From JANNHP01 sp031404455 (GTDB taxonomy: Bacteria; Planctomycetota; JAJSAM01; JAJVHW01), in assembly GCA_031404455.1 (NCBI GenBank), contig JANNHP010000155.1, positions 1 through 6,759 on the forward strand: a stretch of 6,759 nt of DNA, in the 5' to 3' direction. The notes beneath the pieces were generated by a model. The model was not told the DNA's origin. It searched no databases and worked only from the letters and a program-made list of their open reading frames with translations. Shown piece after piece: positions 1 to 6,279 of the stretch (its first letter is position 1; each line of letters opens with the position of its first letter). The position numbers and the translations under genes are program-made.

Positions 1-1140
1 GACGATCGAGTCGTCGACGAGGAGCACGCGCTTGCCCGAGATCTCGAGCCGGACGGGCGAGAGCTTGAAGCGGATGCCGCGCTTCCTGTTCTCGTTGCCC
101 GGCATGATGAACGTGCGCCCGATGTAGCGGTTCTTGAGCAGGCCCTCGCGGAAGGGCTTGTCGATCTGGAACGCCATCTCCTGCGCCGCGGGCCGCGACG
201 AATCGGGCACCGGGATCACCGTGTCCACCTTCGTCGGCTTGCCCTTCGACTTCTCGTTGCGCTCGCCCCATCGGCGCGCGAGCGCCTGGCCGAGGCGCAT
301 GCGCGCCTTGTAGACGCTGATGCCGTCGATGATCGAGGCAGGGCTCGCGAAGTAGATGAACTCGAACACGCAGAGCCGCGAGCGGCCCTCGGCGACCTGC
401 CGCGCGTTCGGCTTGGCACCCGTGCGGAAGAGGATCGCCTCTCCGGGCTTGAGATCGCGCTCGACGGTGTAGCCGAGGGACTCGAGCGCACAGCTCTCGG
501 AGGCGACCATCCAACGGGTGCCGTGCGTGTCAGCCTTCTTCCCGAAGACGAGCGGCTTGATGCCGAAGGGGTCGCGGAAGGCGATGAGGCCGACGCCCGC
601 GATCACCGCGCACACCGAGTAGGAGCCGCGGCAGCGCCGGAACGTGCCGCCGACCGACTCGAAGATGGCCTCGGTCGTCTCCGGGGCGGCCGGGTTCGCG
701 CCGCTGCCCGACGTGCGCCGCGAGAGCTCGTCCGCGAACACGTTGAGGATGACCTCGACGTCGCAGTTGCTGCCCACGTGGCGGCGCGAGCGGTCCTTCA
801 GCTCGCCCTTCAGTTGCTTGAAGTTCGTCAGGTTCCCGTTGTGCGCCATCGCGATGCCGAACGGGCTGTTGACCACGAACGGCTGGGCGTCGTCCACGTC
901 GCCGCCGCCGATCGTGGGGTAGCGGACGTGTCCGATGCCCACGCTGCCGTGGTGACGCGACAGGTCCTCCTGCGCGAACACCTCACGGACGAGGCCCATC
1001 CGCTTGCACGTGCGGAAGTTCGCCCCGTCGAACGTGGCGGCGCCGGCCGCGTCCTGGCCGCGGTGCTGCAGGAAGAGGAGGCCGTCGACGATGTCGCCGA
1101 TGACCGGGCTGGATCCGATGACGCCGAGGACTCCGCACAT
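1..1140 (-). CDS. purF: Amidophosphoribosyltransferase (glutamine PRPP amidotransferase), N-terminal 380 residues, cut by the window start
   Basis: The enzyme makes 5-phosphoribosylamine from PRPP and glutamine, the committed step of purine synthesis, in the cytoplasm. The reading frame is open from the ATG at 1140 to base 1. It starts MCGVLGVIG, so Cys2 becomes the N-terminal nucleophile after Met removal, with no propeptide, as in the E. coli type. Visible Ntn-glutaminase landmarks are HRGQDAAG (26-33), HVRYPT with Arg73 (71-76), the oxyanion-hole HNGN (100-103) and Asp127 in NCDVEVILN. The usual SDSE around that Asp is CDVE here. The phosphoribosyltransferase half shows VIPVPDSS (308-315), KNRYIGRTFIMPG (336-348) and the PRPP loop VLLVDDSIV (372-380), where the window ends. 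About 100-125 residues are missing compared with full-length enzymes of roughly 480-510. The GRTFIMPG stretch is closest to the E. coli branch. The gene is divergent from the methyltransferase, and no strong Shine-Dalgarno precedes the ATG. Confidence 0.97.
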   Translation of the reverse strand, partial: MCGVLGVIGSSPVIGDIVDGLLFLQHRGQDAAGAATFDGANFRTCKRMGLVREVFAQEDLSRHHGSVGIGHVRYPTIGGGDVDDAQPFVVNSPFGIAMAHNGNLTNFKQLKGELKDRSRRHVGSNCDVEVILNVFADELSRRTSGSGANPAAPETTEAIFESVGGTFRRCRGSYSVCAVIAGVGLIAFRDPFGIKPLVFGKKADTHGTRWMVASESCALESLGYTVERDLKPGEAILFRTGAKPNARQVAEGRSRLCVFEFIYFASPASIIDGISVYKARMRLGQALARRWGERNEKSKGKPTKVDTVIPVPDSSRPAAQEMAFQIDKPFREGLLKNRYIGRTFIMPGNENRKRGIRFKLSPVRLEISGKRVLLVDDSIV

Positions 1141-1226
1141 GGGCCCGGGAGATTAGCCCCGGGGGGCGACGGCCCGGCGGAATGGGAAGGCGCGAGGCCC
1201 GCGCGGGTCCCGTACGATCCGGACGG
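1141..1226. promoter_or_regulatory. Divergent intergenic region between purF and the methyltransferase, with a small hairpin at the purF start
   Basis: These 86 bases must hold the start signals of both divergent genes. CCCGGG occurs at 1144-1149 and 1158-1163, separated by 8 bases, so a 6-bp GC stem can form just 3 bases before the purF ATG and over the place where its ribosome site should be. On the plus strand, TACGAT at 1212-1217 matches four of six bases of a TATAAT -10 box and sits 9 bases before the chosen methyltransferase ATG. No convincing -35 box is visible for either gene. All of this is pattern-level evidence only. Confidence 0.25.
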
Positions 1227-2606
1227 ATGGGTTGGAACGAGATCGCGCGGCGCCGGCGCTGGCACAAGTACGAGTCGGACGCGGCGCGTCACTGGGACGG
1301 CGTCTGGGCGGACCACTGGCGCGGGAAGACCTTCGAATCGCTGCTCGCCGACGCGCGGGCGTCCGTCCAGATGCCCTTCCTCGCCCGGCACCTCGCCCGC
1401 GAGGGAGCGGTCCTCGAGTCCGGCTGCGGGCACGGCCAGTGGCTGGCGGCGCTCCGGCGACCCGGCCTGCGGCTCGTCGGCTTCGACCGGCACGCGGCCC
1501 CGATGACCCGCGGACTCGCTGCGGACCCCGCGCTGACGTTCGTGCAGGGGGACATCGCCCGGCTGCCGTTCGTGTCGGGAAGCCTCGCGGCCGTGATGAG
1601 CTTCGGCGTGCTCGAGCACTTCGAGCACGGATGCGACGCGCAACTCGCCGAGATGCTCCGGGTGCTCGCGCCCGACGGCGTGCTGCTCGTCTCCGTGCCC
1701 TACTACAGCGTGCTGCGGCGCGTCCTCGAGCCGCTGCGACTCGTCCGCGAAGGGCTGCGCGAGTGCAGCGCGCTGCGCCGCATCCTCGGGAGGGCCGGGC
1801 TCCCGCCGCGGCGCTTCTACCAGTTCGCGTACACGACGCGGGAGTTCCGGCGCGTGCTCGCGCGCGGGGGGTTCCGCTCGCAGGAGGTCATCCACTACGA
1901 GAACGAGCACGGCCTCGTTCGCGACTACGCGGCGCTCCGGACGATGCGCCGCCGGGCGCCCCGTCTGTTCCGAGTGCTCCACCGCGCGCTCCTCGCGATC
2001 TCGCCGCGAGTCACGGCGCACATGCAGATGCACGCGGCGGCGGTCGCGAGGACACACACGGGCGCGGCGGCCGTTCCGCATCCCCAGACGCCACATCCGC
2101 CGCGATGGGATCGCCGCTGGCCGGACGACGTCGCCGCGATCGTCGCGAGGCGAACGCTCGATCGGTTGCCTACGGACGAACTGCCCGCGGCCGCGGAGGT
2201 CCTCGTGACGGCCGGCTTCGTCACCGACGAACTCTGCGCGCTGATCGGACTCCGCGACGTCGAGTGGTCGATCGCCTGCGAGCGCTTCGATCGCGCTCTC
2301 GCCGCGCTCGGCCTCACGCTCGACCGACCGGCCGCCGTGCTCGTCCTCACGCTCGACTGGGCGCGTCGCATCGTCGAGGGCTCGGTCTCGCCGATCGACG
2401 GAGCGGGCGAGATCGGCGGGATGTGGCGGGACCACCCCGAATTGCTCCCCATCGGTTGCGAGAGCAACTGGGTCGCGTTCTACGGCAACTGGGCGAGCTA
2501 CGACATGTCGTGGGGCGATCAGGACGAACGCGACCGCCTCGTGGCGAAACTGGACGCCGAGGTGCGCGAGGACGCGCGGAAGCTCGTGGCGAAGTTCGGA
2601 GGATGA
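1227..2606 (+). CDS. Class I SAM-dependent methyltransferase with an extra C-terminal domain of unknown function
   Basis: This 459-residue protein has two parts. Residues about 55-160 form a class I Rossmann methyltransferase. Motif I is LESGCGHGQW (63-72), the acidic end of strand 2 is GFD (85-87), then QGDIARLPF (107-115) and the motif IV region MSFGVLEHFE (124-133). Together these are typical of the Methyltransf_11/UbiE-like group. The substrate cannot be read from the sequence. The catalytic part ends near residue 275 and is followed by a Pro/His-rich linker (about 279-300). Residues about 300-459 form a second, mostly helical domain. It starts with ARRTLDRLPTDELP and ends in a tryptophan-rich stretch, SNWVAFYGNWASYDMSWG (413-430). 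I do not recognise its family; it reads like a free-standing hypothetical protein joined in frame. I prefer the ATG at 1227 because the conserved part begins soon after it. The in-frame ATG at 1182 would add 15 Arg-rich residues. Neither start has a good ribosome site. The gene is divergent from purF and convergent with ino1. Confidence 0.88.
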   Translation: MGWNEIARRRRWHKYESDAARHWDGVWADHWRGKTFESLLADARASVQMPFLARHLAREGAVLESGCGHGQWLAALRRPGLRLVGFDRHAAPMTRGLAADPALTFVQGDIARLPFVSGSLAAVMSFGVLEHFEHGCDAQLAEMLRVLAPDGVLLVSVPYYSVLRRVLEPLRLVREGLRECSALRRILGRAGLPPRRFYQFAYTTREFRRVLARGGFRSQEVIHYENEHGLVRDYAALRTMRRRAPRLFRVLHRALLAISPRVTAHMQMHAAAVARTHTGAAAVPHPQTPHPPRWDRRWPDDVAAIVARRTLDRLPTDELPAAAEVLVTAGFVTDELCALIGLRDVEWSIACERFDRALAALGLTLDRPAAVLVLTLDWARRIVEGSVSPIDGAGEIGGMWRDHPELLPIGCESNWVAFYGNWASYDMSWGDQDERDRLVAKLDAEVREDARKLVAKFGG

Positions 2607-2821
2607 AGCCGCGAGAACGGGTCGGGCTCGTGCTTACTCGCGTGCCGTGTGCCTGTAGGGGCGAGGCATGCCTCGCCCGCCGCTGCCGGACGGCGACCGA
2701 CCGGACTCGTGATTGCCACGGCGGGCGACGCATGCGTCGCCCCTACAGTGGCAGATGCGCCGTCCCTTACCTGTCGTGCCTTGATGGCCCGTGGCCGGGA
2801 CTACGAACCTAGCGCCCCGCC
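2607..2821. other. Intergenic region between the convergent methyltransferase and ino1 genes
   Basis: These 215 bases separate two convergent genes. The only structure I can see is the pair of palindromes at 2654-2747. No T-run follows either palindrome, so no classical intrinsic terminator is evident, although the palindromes may end transcription from both sides. The open frames that cross this gap on both strands have no family features and are by-products of high GC. Confidence 0.6.
2654..2747. repeat. Inverted pair of palindromic REP-like repeats
   Basis: Two 27-base arms at 2654-2680 and 2721-2747 are inverted copies of each other, 25 of 27 identical, separated by 40 bases. Each arm contains a perfect 20-base palindrome: GGGCGAGGCATGCCTCGCCC at 2659-2678 and GGGCGACGCATGCGTCGCCC at 2723-2742. 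The two differences between the arms fall at symmetric palindrome positions, so each palindrome remains perfect. The unit can fold as two small hairpins or as one large hairpin of 27-base arms. The layout is like REP doublets or other small palindromic elements placed between genes. Its position between convergent genes would suit a bidirectional transcription end. No transposase is present in the window. Confidence 0.85.
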
Positions 2822-4054
2822 CTACGCCCCCGCCCGCCGCGCCCGCTTCGTCTCCTCGCGCACCATCGCCGCGTACCGCACGAGGAGGTCCATCTGCTTC
2901 GCGAACTCCTGCTCCTCCACGTCGAGCGGCGTCTTGAAGAAGGGCGCCATCTGCGGGAGCGTGCCCGATTCGCCGCGGCGGTGGGCGAGGTCGGCGAGGC
3001 GGGCGAGGTCGAGGACGAGCGGCGCGGCGAGCGCGGAGTCGCAGCCCTGCCAGAGGAAGTGCATCTGCATCTTGGCGCCGAGGAAGCCCCGGAAGTGGAT
3101 GAAGTCGTACGCCTGCTTCCAGTCGTCGAGCGACGGCACGTAGTCGATGCGAACACGGCTGTGCGTCGTGTCGTTGCCGAGGATGCGGCGAAGGGCCTCG
3201 TCCTTGTCGCGCACCTTCGACGCGAGGGAACCCGGGTCGCGCAGCACCTCGCCGTCGCGGTTGCCGAGCATGTTGAAGCCCTCCCACGACATCACGGGGA
3301 GGTGCCGGGCGACGAAGAGGGGCGCGAGGACCGTCTTGACGAGCGTCTCGCCCGTCTTGCCGTCGCGGCCCATGCACGGCACGCCGCACTTCGCCGAGAG
3401 TTCGCGCAGGAGCGGCGTCCCGGCGGCGACCGCGGGCGTGAAGTCGACGAACGGGTACCCCGCGTCGATCGCGGCGAACGCGTACACGACGGAACTCGGG
3501 ATGCCCGCGGCGCGGTTCTTCGCGACGGCCTTGCGGAACCCGTCGATGGAGCGGAGCGCGGGCACGGCGCCGGGCGTGGACTCCGTCGAGGCCAGGTTGA
3601 CGACGATGACGTCGTCGAGACGGTTGCGCTTCGCGAAGGAGCGGAGATCGCGCTGCAGACGCGCGATCGCGGCGTCGAGGCGCTCGGGCCGCCTGAGCGA
3701 CGGCTTCGCCATCGCGAGGACGGACTCCGTCGCGTTGACGAGCACGCCCGGCCGGATCTCTTTGTCGGCGCGACGAAGCTCCGCCGCGACCGCGCGACGG
3801 ATCTCGGGGGTCAGGAGTCCAGCGCGGTCGCCGAACTCCTTCGCGGAGCGGATGAGCGAGCCGTCGCGGATGTCGTGGCCGCCGAAGACGAGGTCGCCGA
3901 GCGGCGCCAGCGGGAGACCGGCGAGGAGCGGCGTCTCCGTGACGAGGCCCGTCGTGTCGAAGAGGCCGCGCGCGATCGCCGCCGCGCCCGCGACGACGCA
4001 CGTCGCCACGTTGCCGTAGGCGCCGATCAGCCAGACTCCGACGCGTCGCTTCAC
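2822..4054 (-). CDS. ino1: Inositol-3-phosphate synthase (myo-inositol-1-phosphate synthase), GTG start
   Basis: The enzyme converts glucose 6-phosphate to 1D-myo-inositol 3-phosphate in an NAD-dependent cytoplasmic reaction. The product feeds inositol phospholipids and solutes. The 410-residue protein begins VKRRVGVWLIGAYGNVA, whose GAYGNVA (11-17) is the NAD-binding turn. Further landmarks are FGGHDIRDG (57-65), NLASTE (153-158), GRDGKTGETLVK (229-240) with lysines expected in the active site, MSWEGFNMLGNRDG (255-268), DYVPSLDDWK (304-313), LWQGCDS (334-340) and AAPLVLDLARLADL (343-356). The match runs over the whole length. I choose the GTG at 4054 because the family starts only a few residues before the NAD turn. 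The frame stays open upstream to 4459, but that part crosses a palindromic element and the neighbouring gene in another frame and has no family features. No clear Shine-Dalgarno precedes the GTG, which lies 4 bases from the base of the foldback element at 4059. The stop is TAG, and the gene converges on the methyltransferase. Confidence 0.96.
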   Translation of the reverse strand: MKRRVGVWLIGAYGNVATCVVAGAAAIARGLFDTTGLVTETPLLAGLPLAPLGDLVFGGHDIRDGSLIRSAKEFGDRAGLLTPEIRRAVAAELRRADKEIRPGVLVNATESVLAMAKPSLRRPERLDAAIARLQRDLRSFAKRNRLDDVIVVNLASTESTPGAVPALRSIDGFRKAVAKNRAAGIPSSVVYAFAAIDAGYPFVDFTPAVAAGTPLLRELSAKCGVPCMGRDGKTGETLVKTVLAPLFVARHLPVMSWEGFNMLGNRDGEVLRDPGSLASKVRDKDEALRRILGNDTTHSRVRIDYVPSLDDWKQAYDFIHFRGFLGAKMQMHFLWQGCDSALAAPLVLDLARLADLAHRRGESGTLPQMAPFFKTPLDVEEQEFAKQMDLLVRYAAMVREETKRARRAGA

Positions 4055-4058
4055 TTGA

Positions 4059-4297
4059 GAGCCCGGACCCTTCGCGGGGGATGACCGCGCACCGGCGACG
4101 AGCGCACGAGCTGTCGTGAATTCGCGCCGGCGCCCCTGGCCGCCCGAACGAACGACATCGTCCTGGATGCATCCTGCGGCCCGAGCGCAAGGCGGGGCCC
4201 GACGCCTCGACCTTGGCAGGTCGTGGCGCGGGTCCCAACGCAGCGATCGGGTCGCAGGTGCATCCAGGCGGTCATCTCTCGTGAAGGGTCCGGGCTC
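4059..4297. repeat. 239-bp foldback element with 30-bp terminal inverted repeats; MITE-like or structured-RNA candidate
   Basis: The outer arms at 4059-4088 and 4268-4297 are inverted copies, 27 of 30 identical. Their outermost 15 bases, GAGCCCGGACCCTTC, match perfectly. Inside them lies a second inverted repeat (4162-4188 against 4243-4268) and a central hairpin. On the right the two arms are contiguous, while on the left they are split by 73 extra bases (4089-4161) that contain the small palindrome GCGCCGGCGC. Beyond the inner arms the similarity continues imperfectly towards the centre, so most of the element is one near-palindrome. It fills the gap between the three-helix membrane protein gene and ino1, carries the stop codon of the former and ends 4 bases before the GTG of the latter. 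No target-site duplication or transposase is visible. It could be a small non-autonomous mobile element, a structured leader of ino1, or a terminator region. The sequence alone does not decide. Confidence 0.8.
4162..4268. repeat. Inner inverted repeat and apical hairpin of the foldback element
   Basis: The inner arms 4162-4188 and 4243-4268 both begin, on opposite strands, with CCTGGATGCA. They agree at 24 of 26 aligned positions, with one extra base in the left arm. Between them sits a perfect 6-bp stem with a four-base loop at 4208-4223 (CGACCT, TGGC, AGGTCG). It is flanked by a T-T mismatch and four further pairs (CGCC against GGCG). This gives the element a clear axis of symmetry near 4215. 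Confidence 0.75.
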
Positions 4298-5261
4298 CAG
4301 CCTCCGCGGCGGAAGTCTCGTCGAGCCATCGCCGGACGACACGATCGTATCGAAGGGGCCACGTCGGCGCGGACCACGGAGCCCGGGAGCCCGGAGACGC
4401 CGCCGCAGGCGCGGTTCCCGTCCCCGTGCCCTGGCCCGACGTGACGGACGTGCCGCCACCGAGCGCCTCGCGGAGCGCGTCCGTCGCCGCCGCGCGGTCG
4501 CCCCGGTCGAGGGCGGCGAGCGCGCGCTTCGCGGCGTCGGCGGTCGCGGACCGCGCGGCGAGGGCGTCCGCGAGACGCCGGAGATCGTCGTTCGTCACGG
4601 CGCCGAGGTCCTTGCGCGCCGCGGCGGCGAGCGACGCGGTGTCGCCCGCGCCGTCCTTCGAGATCGCCTGACTGAGACGTTCGACGCGGTCTCGCGGCGA
4701 CGCAGTCGGTGCCCCGGGCGCCGACCGACCGCCGACGAGCGGGACGACGTCGTCGTTGCCGCCGAACGCGGGCCACGACGATTCCGGCGCCGCGGACCGC
4801 GGGACGAGCACGAGCGCCGCGAGAATCGCCGCCGCCACCGCGGCCGTCGTCGCGACGGCGGGAGCGCGGAACGGGAGGAAGCGCGCGACCGACGTCCGCG
4901 GGCACTTCGTCACCGCGTAATCCGCCGAGAGCGCGCGGAACTCGGGGTCGGCGTCGCGGGCGGCGAGCGCCGAGACGAAGGCTTCGTCGGTGTGCGCCGC
5001 CGCGTCGAGCGTCAGCGCGGCGACGTCGGATCGGACGCCGCGGACGAGCGCGGTCGCCGCGCCCGCGAGGACGCCCACGGCGATCGGCGCGATCGGCCAG
5101 AGCCCGGCATCGAAGGACGCGAGCCACGCGACGCCCCCCGCGACGCCGCCGACGACCGCTCCGGCGAGGGCCCCGCGCGCGGCTCCGACCGCCGCCGCAA
5201 GGGCGACGAGCCGCCGCCGCGCGACTCCGACCGACGCGATGGCTTCAGCGACGCTGTCCAC
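4272..5261 (-). CDS. Unknown protein with three predicted membrane helices
   Basis: I do not recognise this 329-residue protein with certainty. Predicted membrane helices lie at about 29-49, 54-74 and 134-154. The segment between helices two and three (about 80-130) holds a helical stretch, DAAAHTDEAFVSALAARD. The outline of two helices, a cytoplasmic helical stretch and a third helix resembles DUF4175-like membrane proteins that often neighbour MoxR/DUF58/BatA genes, but none of those genes is here. After the third helix comes an Ala-rich helical region (about 190-268), a low-complexity Gly/Thr/Ala/Pro linker (268-299) and a C-terminal WPLRYDRVVRRWLDE (301-315). The start is GTG at 5261, inside the end of the YdjY gene (17-nt overlap), with GGGAG six bases upstream. 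The last nine or so codons and the TGA lie within the palindromic element, so the native C-terminus may have been altered by it. Confidence 0.8.
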   Translation of the reverse strand: MDSVAEAIASVGVARRRLVALAAAVGAARGALAGAVVGGVAGGVAWLASFDAGLWPIAPIAVGVLAGAATALVRGVRSDVAALTLDAAAHTDEAFVSALAARDADPEFRALSADYAVTKCPRTSVARFLPFRAPAVATTAAVAAAILAALVLVPRSAAPESSWPAFGGNDDVVPLVGGRSAPGAPTASPRDRVERLSQAISKDGAGDTASLAAAARKDLGAVTNDDLRRLADALAARSATADAAKRALAALDRGDRAAATDALREALGGGTSVTSGQGTGTGTAPAAASPGSRAPWSAPTWPLRYDRVVRRWLDETSAAEAGARTLHER

Positions 5262-6270
5262 CCTGATCTCCCAGACCCTTCTCCGCCTCGCCGCTCGCCG
5301 GGTCGTCCGGGAACGTGCGCGTCGGCTCTCGGTCGAGCCGGCGGATGATCAGCGTGCAGTCGTCGACACCGTCGGGCATGCGCGGCGTCGCCACGAGGTA
5401 CGTGTCGTCGTCGGTGTCGCCCTTTGCCGTGTTGTCGAAGATCGTGTCGGGCGAGGAGTACGTGGCGATCGCCTCGGCGGTGAGGTCGGCCGCGAACACG
5501 GGCCCCGGACCGTCGCCCGCCTTCACGAACGCGGACCCCACGTAGATCCAGCGCCTGCGCTCCATCGGCTTCTCCTCGGTCCGGTTCCAGACGAGGTCCT
5601 CGGCGCGCACGAGCACCTTCTCGCCTTTCTCCTCCCACTCGAGGAAGAGGTACGCGGACTCTCCCTCGGGCGGCACGCGCCCCGACGCCGTGAAGCGCAC
5701 GGGCTTGCCGCGCTTGAACCCGATCGCCTGGATCGCGTTGTTCAGCCGCGCGCCGAAGTCCTTCGGGCGCCGCTCGCCCTTCGCCGTGTTGCCGATGAGC
5801 GAGACGAGCGTCTCGTGCTCCTTGCCGCCCTTCAGCACGCCGAAGTACTCGATCGCGCCCTGGCGCAGCACGAACCGCGACGGAACGCGCACCTCGTCGG
5901 CGGTGAGCTCGATCCCGTACTCGCCTGCCGACTTCTGCGCGGCGGCGAAGAGCTGCGGCTGCGTCCAGTCGATCTGCGGCGCCTCCGCCTCGTCCGCCGC
6001 TGCGGGCGCCCCGCGGTTCTCCATCGAGGCGACGAGGTCGTCGATCTTCCGGGCGATCCGGGAGATGTCGTCGACGAGGAAGTCCTGGTCGCTCGCGAGC
6101 CTGTCGAGGAGCTCCTCGACGTGGTCGATCCGCGCGAGGGACTTCTGCGCCTCTTCCAGCGTCTGCTTCGTCCGGAAGGCCCAGATCGCCTGGAACACGC
6201 AGAGCGCCAGGATCGCCACGGTGGCGCCCAGGAACACGGTTCGGCCTGCGGCGCCTTCGTTCTCGGCCAT
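5245..6270 (-). CDS. Membrane-anchored coiled-coil protein with a YdjY domain
   Basis: This 341-residue protein has a short N-terminus, one membrane helix (about 11-31, TVFLGATVAILALCVFQAIW) and a heptad-like charged region (about 34-86) likely to form a coiled coil. A short Ala/Glu-rich spacer follows. Residues about 128-311 match the pattern of YdjY domains: GAIEYFGVLKGGKEHETLVSL (138-158, family hallmark), a repeat-like AIQAIGFKRGKPVRF (179-193), LEWEEKGEKVLVRAEDLVW (210-228), WIYVGSAFVK (241-250), FAADLTAEAIATY (259-271) and a closing CTLIIRRL (305-312). The domain's biochemical role is not known. With only an anchor and no cleavage site evident, it should project from the inner membrane into the periplasm. 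The C-terminal tail (313-341) is charged and disordered. The ATG at 6270 follows GAGGAG by 9 bases. The gene overlaps the next one by 17 nt, so the two products are probably made in step and may act together. Confidence 0.88.
   Translation of the reverse strand: MAENEGAAGRTVFLGATVAILALCVFQAIWAFRTKQTLEEAQKSLARIDHVEELLDRLASDQDFLVDDISRIARKIDDLVASMENRGAPAAADEAEAPQIDWTQPQLFAAAQKSAGEYGIELTADEVRVPSRFVLRQGAIEYFGVLKGGKEHETLVSLIGNTAKGERRPKDFGARLNNAIQAIGFKRGKPVRFTASGRVPPEGESAYLFLEWEEKGEKVLVRAEDLVWNRTEEKPMERRRWIYVGSAFVKAGDGPGPVFAADLTAEAIATYSSPDTIFDNTAKGDTDDDTYLVATPRMPDGVDDCTLIIRRLDREPTRTFPDDPASGEAEKGLGDQGGQRR
5268..5272 (-). promoter_or_regulatory. Ribosome binding site deciding the GTG start at 5261
   Basis: GGGAG on the minus strand sits 6 bases before the GTG at 5261, an ideal spacing. 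It lies inside the coding end of the YdjY gene, which supports this overlapping start and translational coupling of the two genes. Confidence 0.65.
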
Positions 6271-6279
6271 GCGGAGGGA

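Noticed and set aside
828..2435. Long open frame on the minus strand (535 codons) opposite purF and the methyltransferase
   Set aside because: It has Arg/Glu/His-rich low-complexity composition and no domain pattern. It overlaps two well-supported genes and is a product of high GC.
2499..2510. Palindrome ACGACATGTCGT as an operator site
   Set aside because: It lies inside the well-supported coding end of the methyltransferase fusion, and its codons read naturally in that frame.
2654..2747. Short CRISPR-like array
   Set aside because: There are only two units, in inverted rather than direct orientation, and no cas genes.
2654..2747. Standard intrinsic terminator
   Set aside because: The hairpins are strong but no T-run follows on either strand, so a classical rho-independent terminator cannot be claimed.
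2634..4238. Long minus-strand frame (534 codons) overlapping ino1 in another frame
   Set aside because: It is almost wholly Arg/Ala/Gly/Pro with no motifs, while the neighbouring frame is a full-length inositol-3-phosphate synthase.
4059..4297. Retron-like non-coding RNA
   Set aside because: Terminal inverted repeats around an inner hairpin recall a retron, but no reverse transcriptase is adjacent on either side.
4055..4459. N-terminal extension of ino1 to a start at 4459 (545 codons in total)
   Set aside because: The extension runs through the palindromic element and over the neighbouring gene, adds no family sequence and would make the protein far too long. The GTG at 4054 fits the family start.
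4116..5348. Plus-strand frame of 410 codons opposite the membrane protein gene
   Set aside because: Arg-rich shadow sequence without hydrophobic segments or motifs. The opposite strand has membrane helices, a ribosome site and gene overlap typical of an operon.
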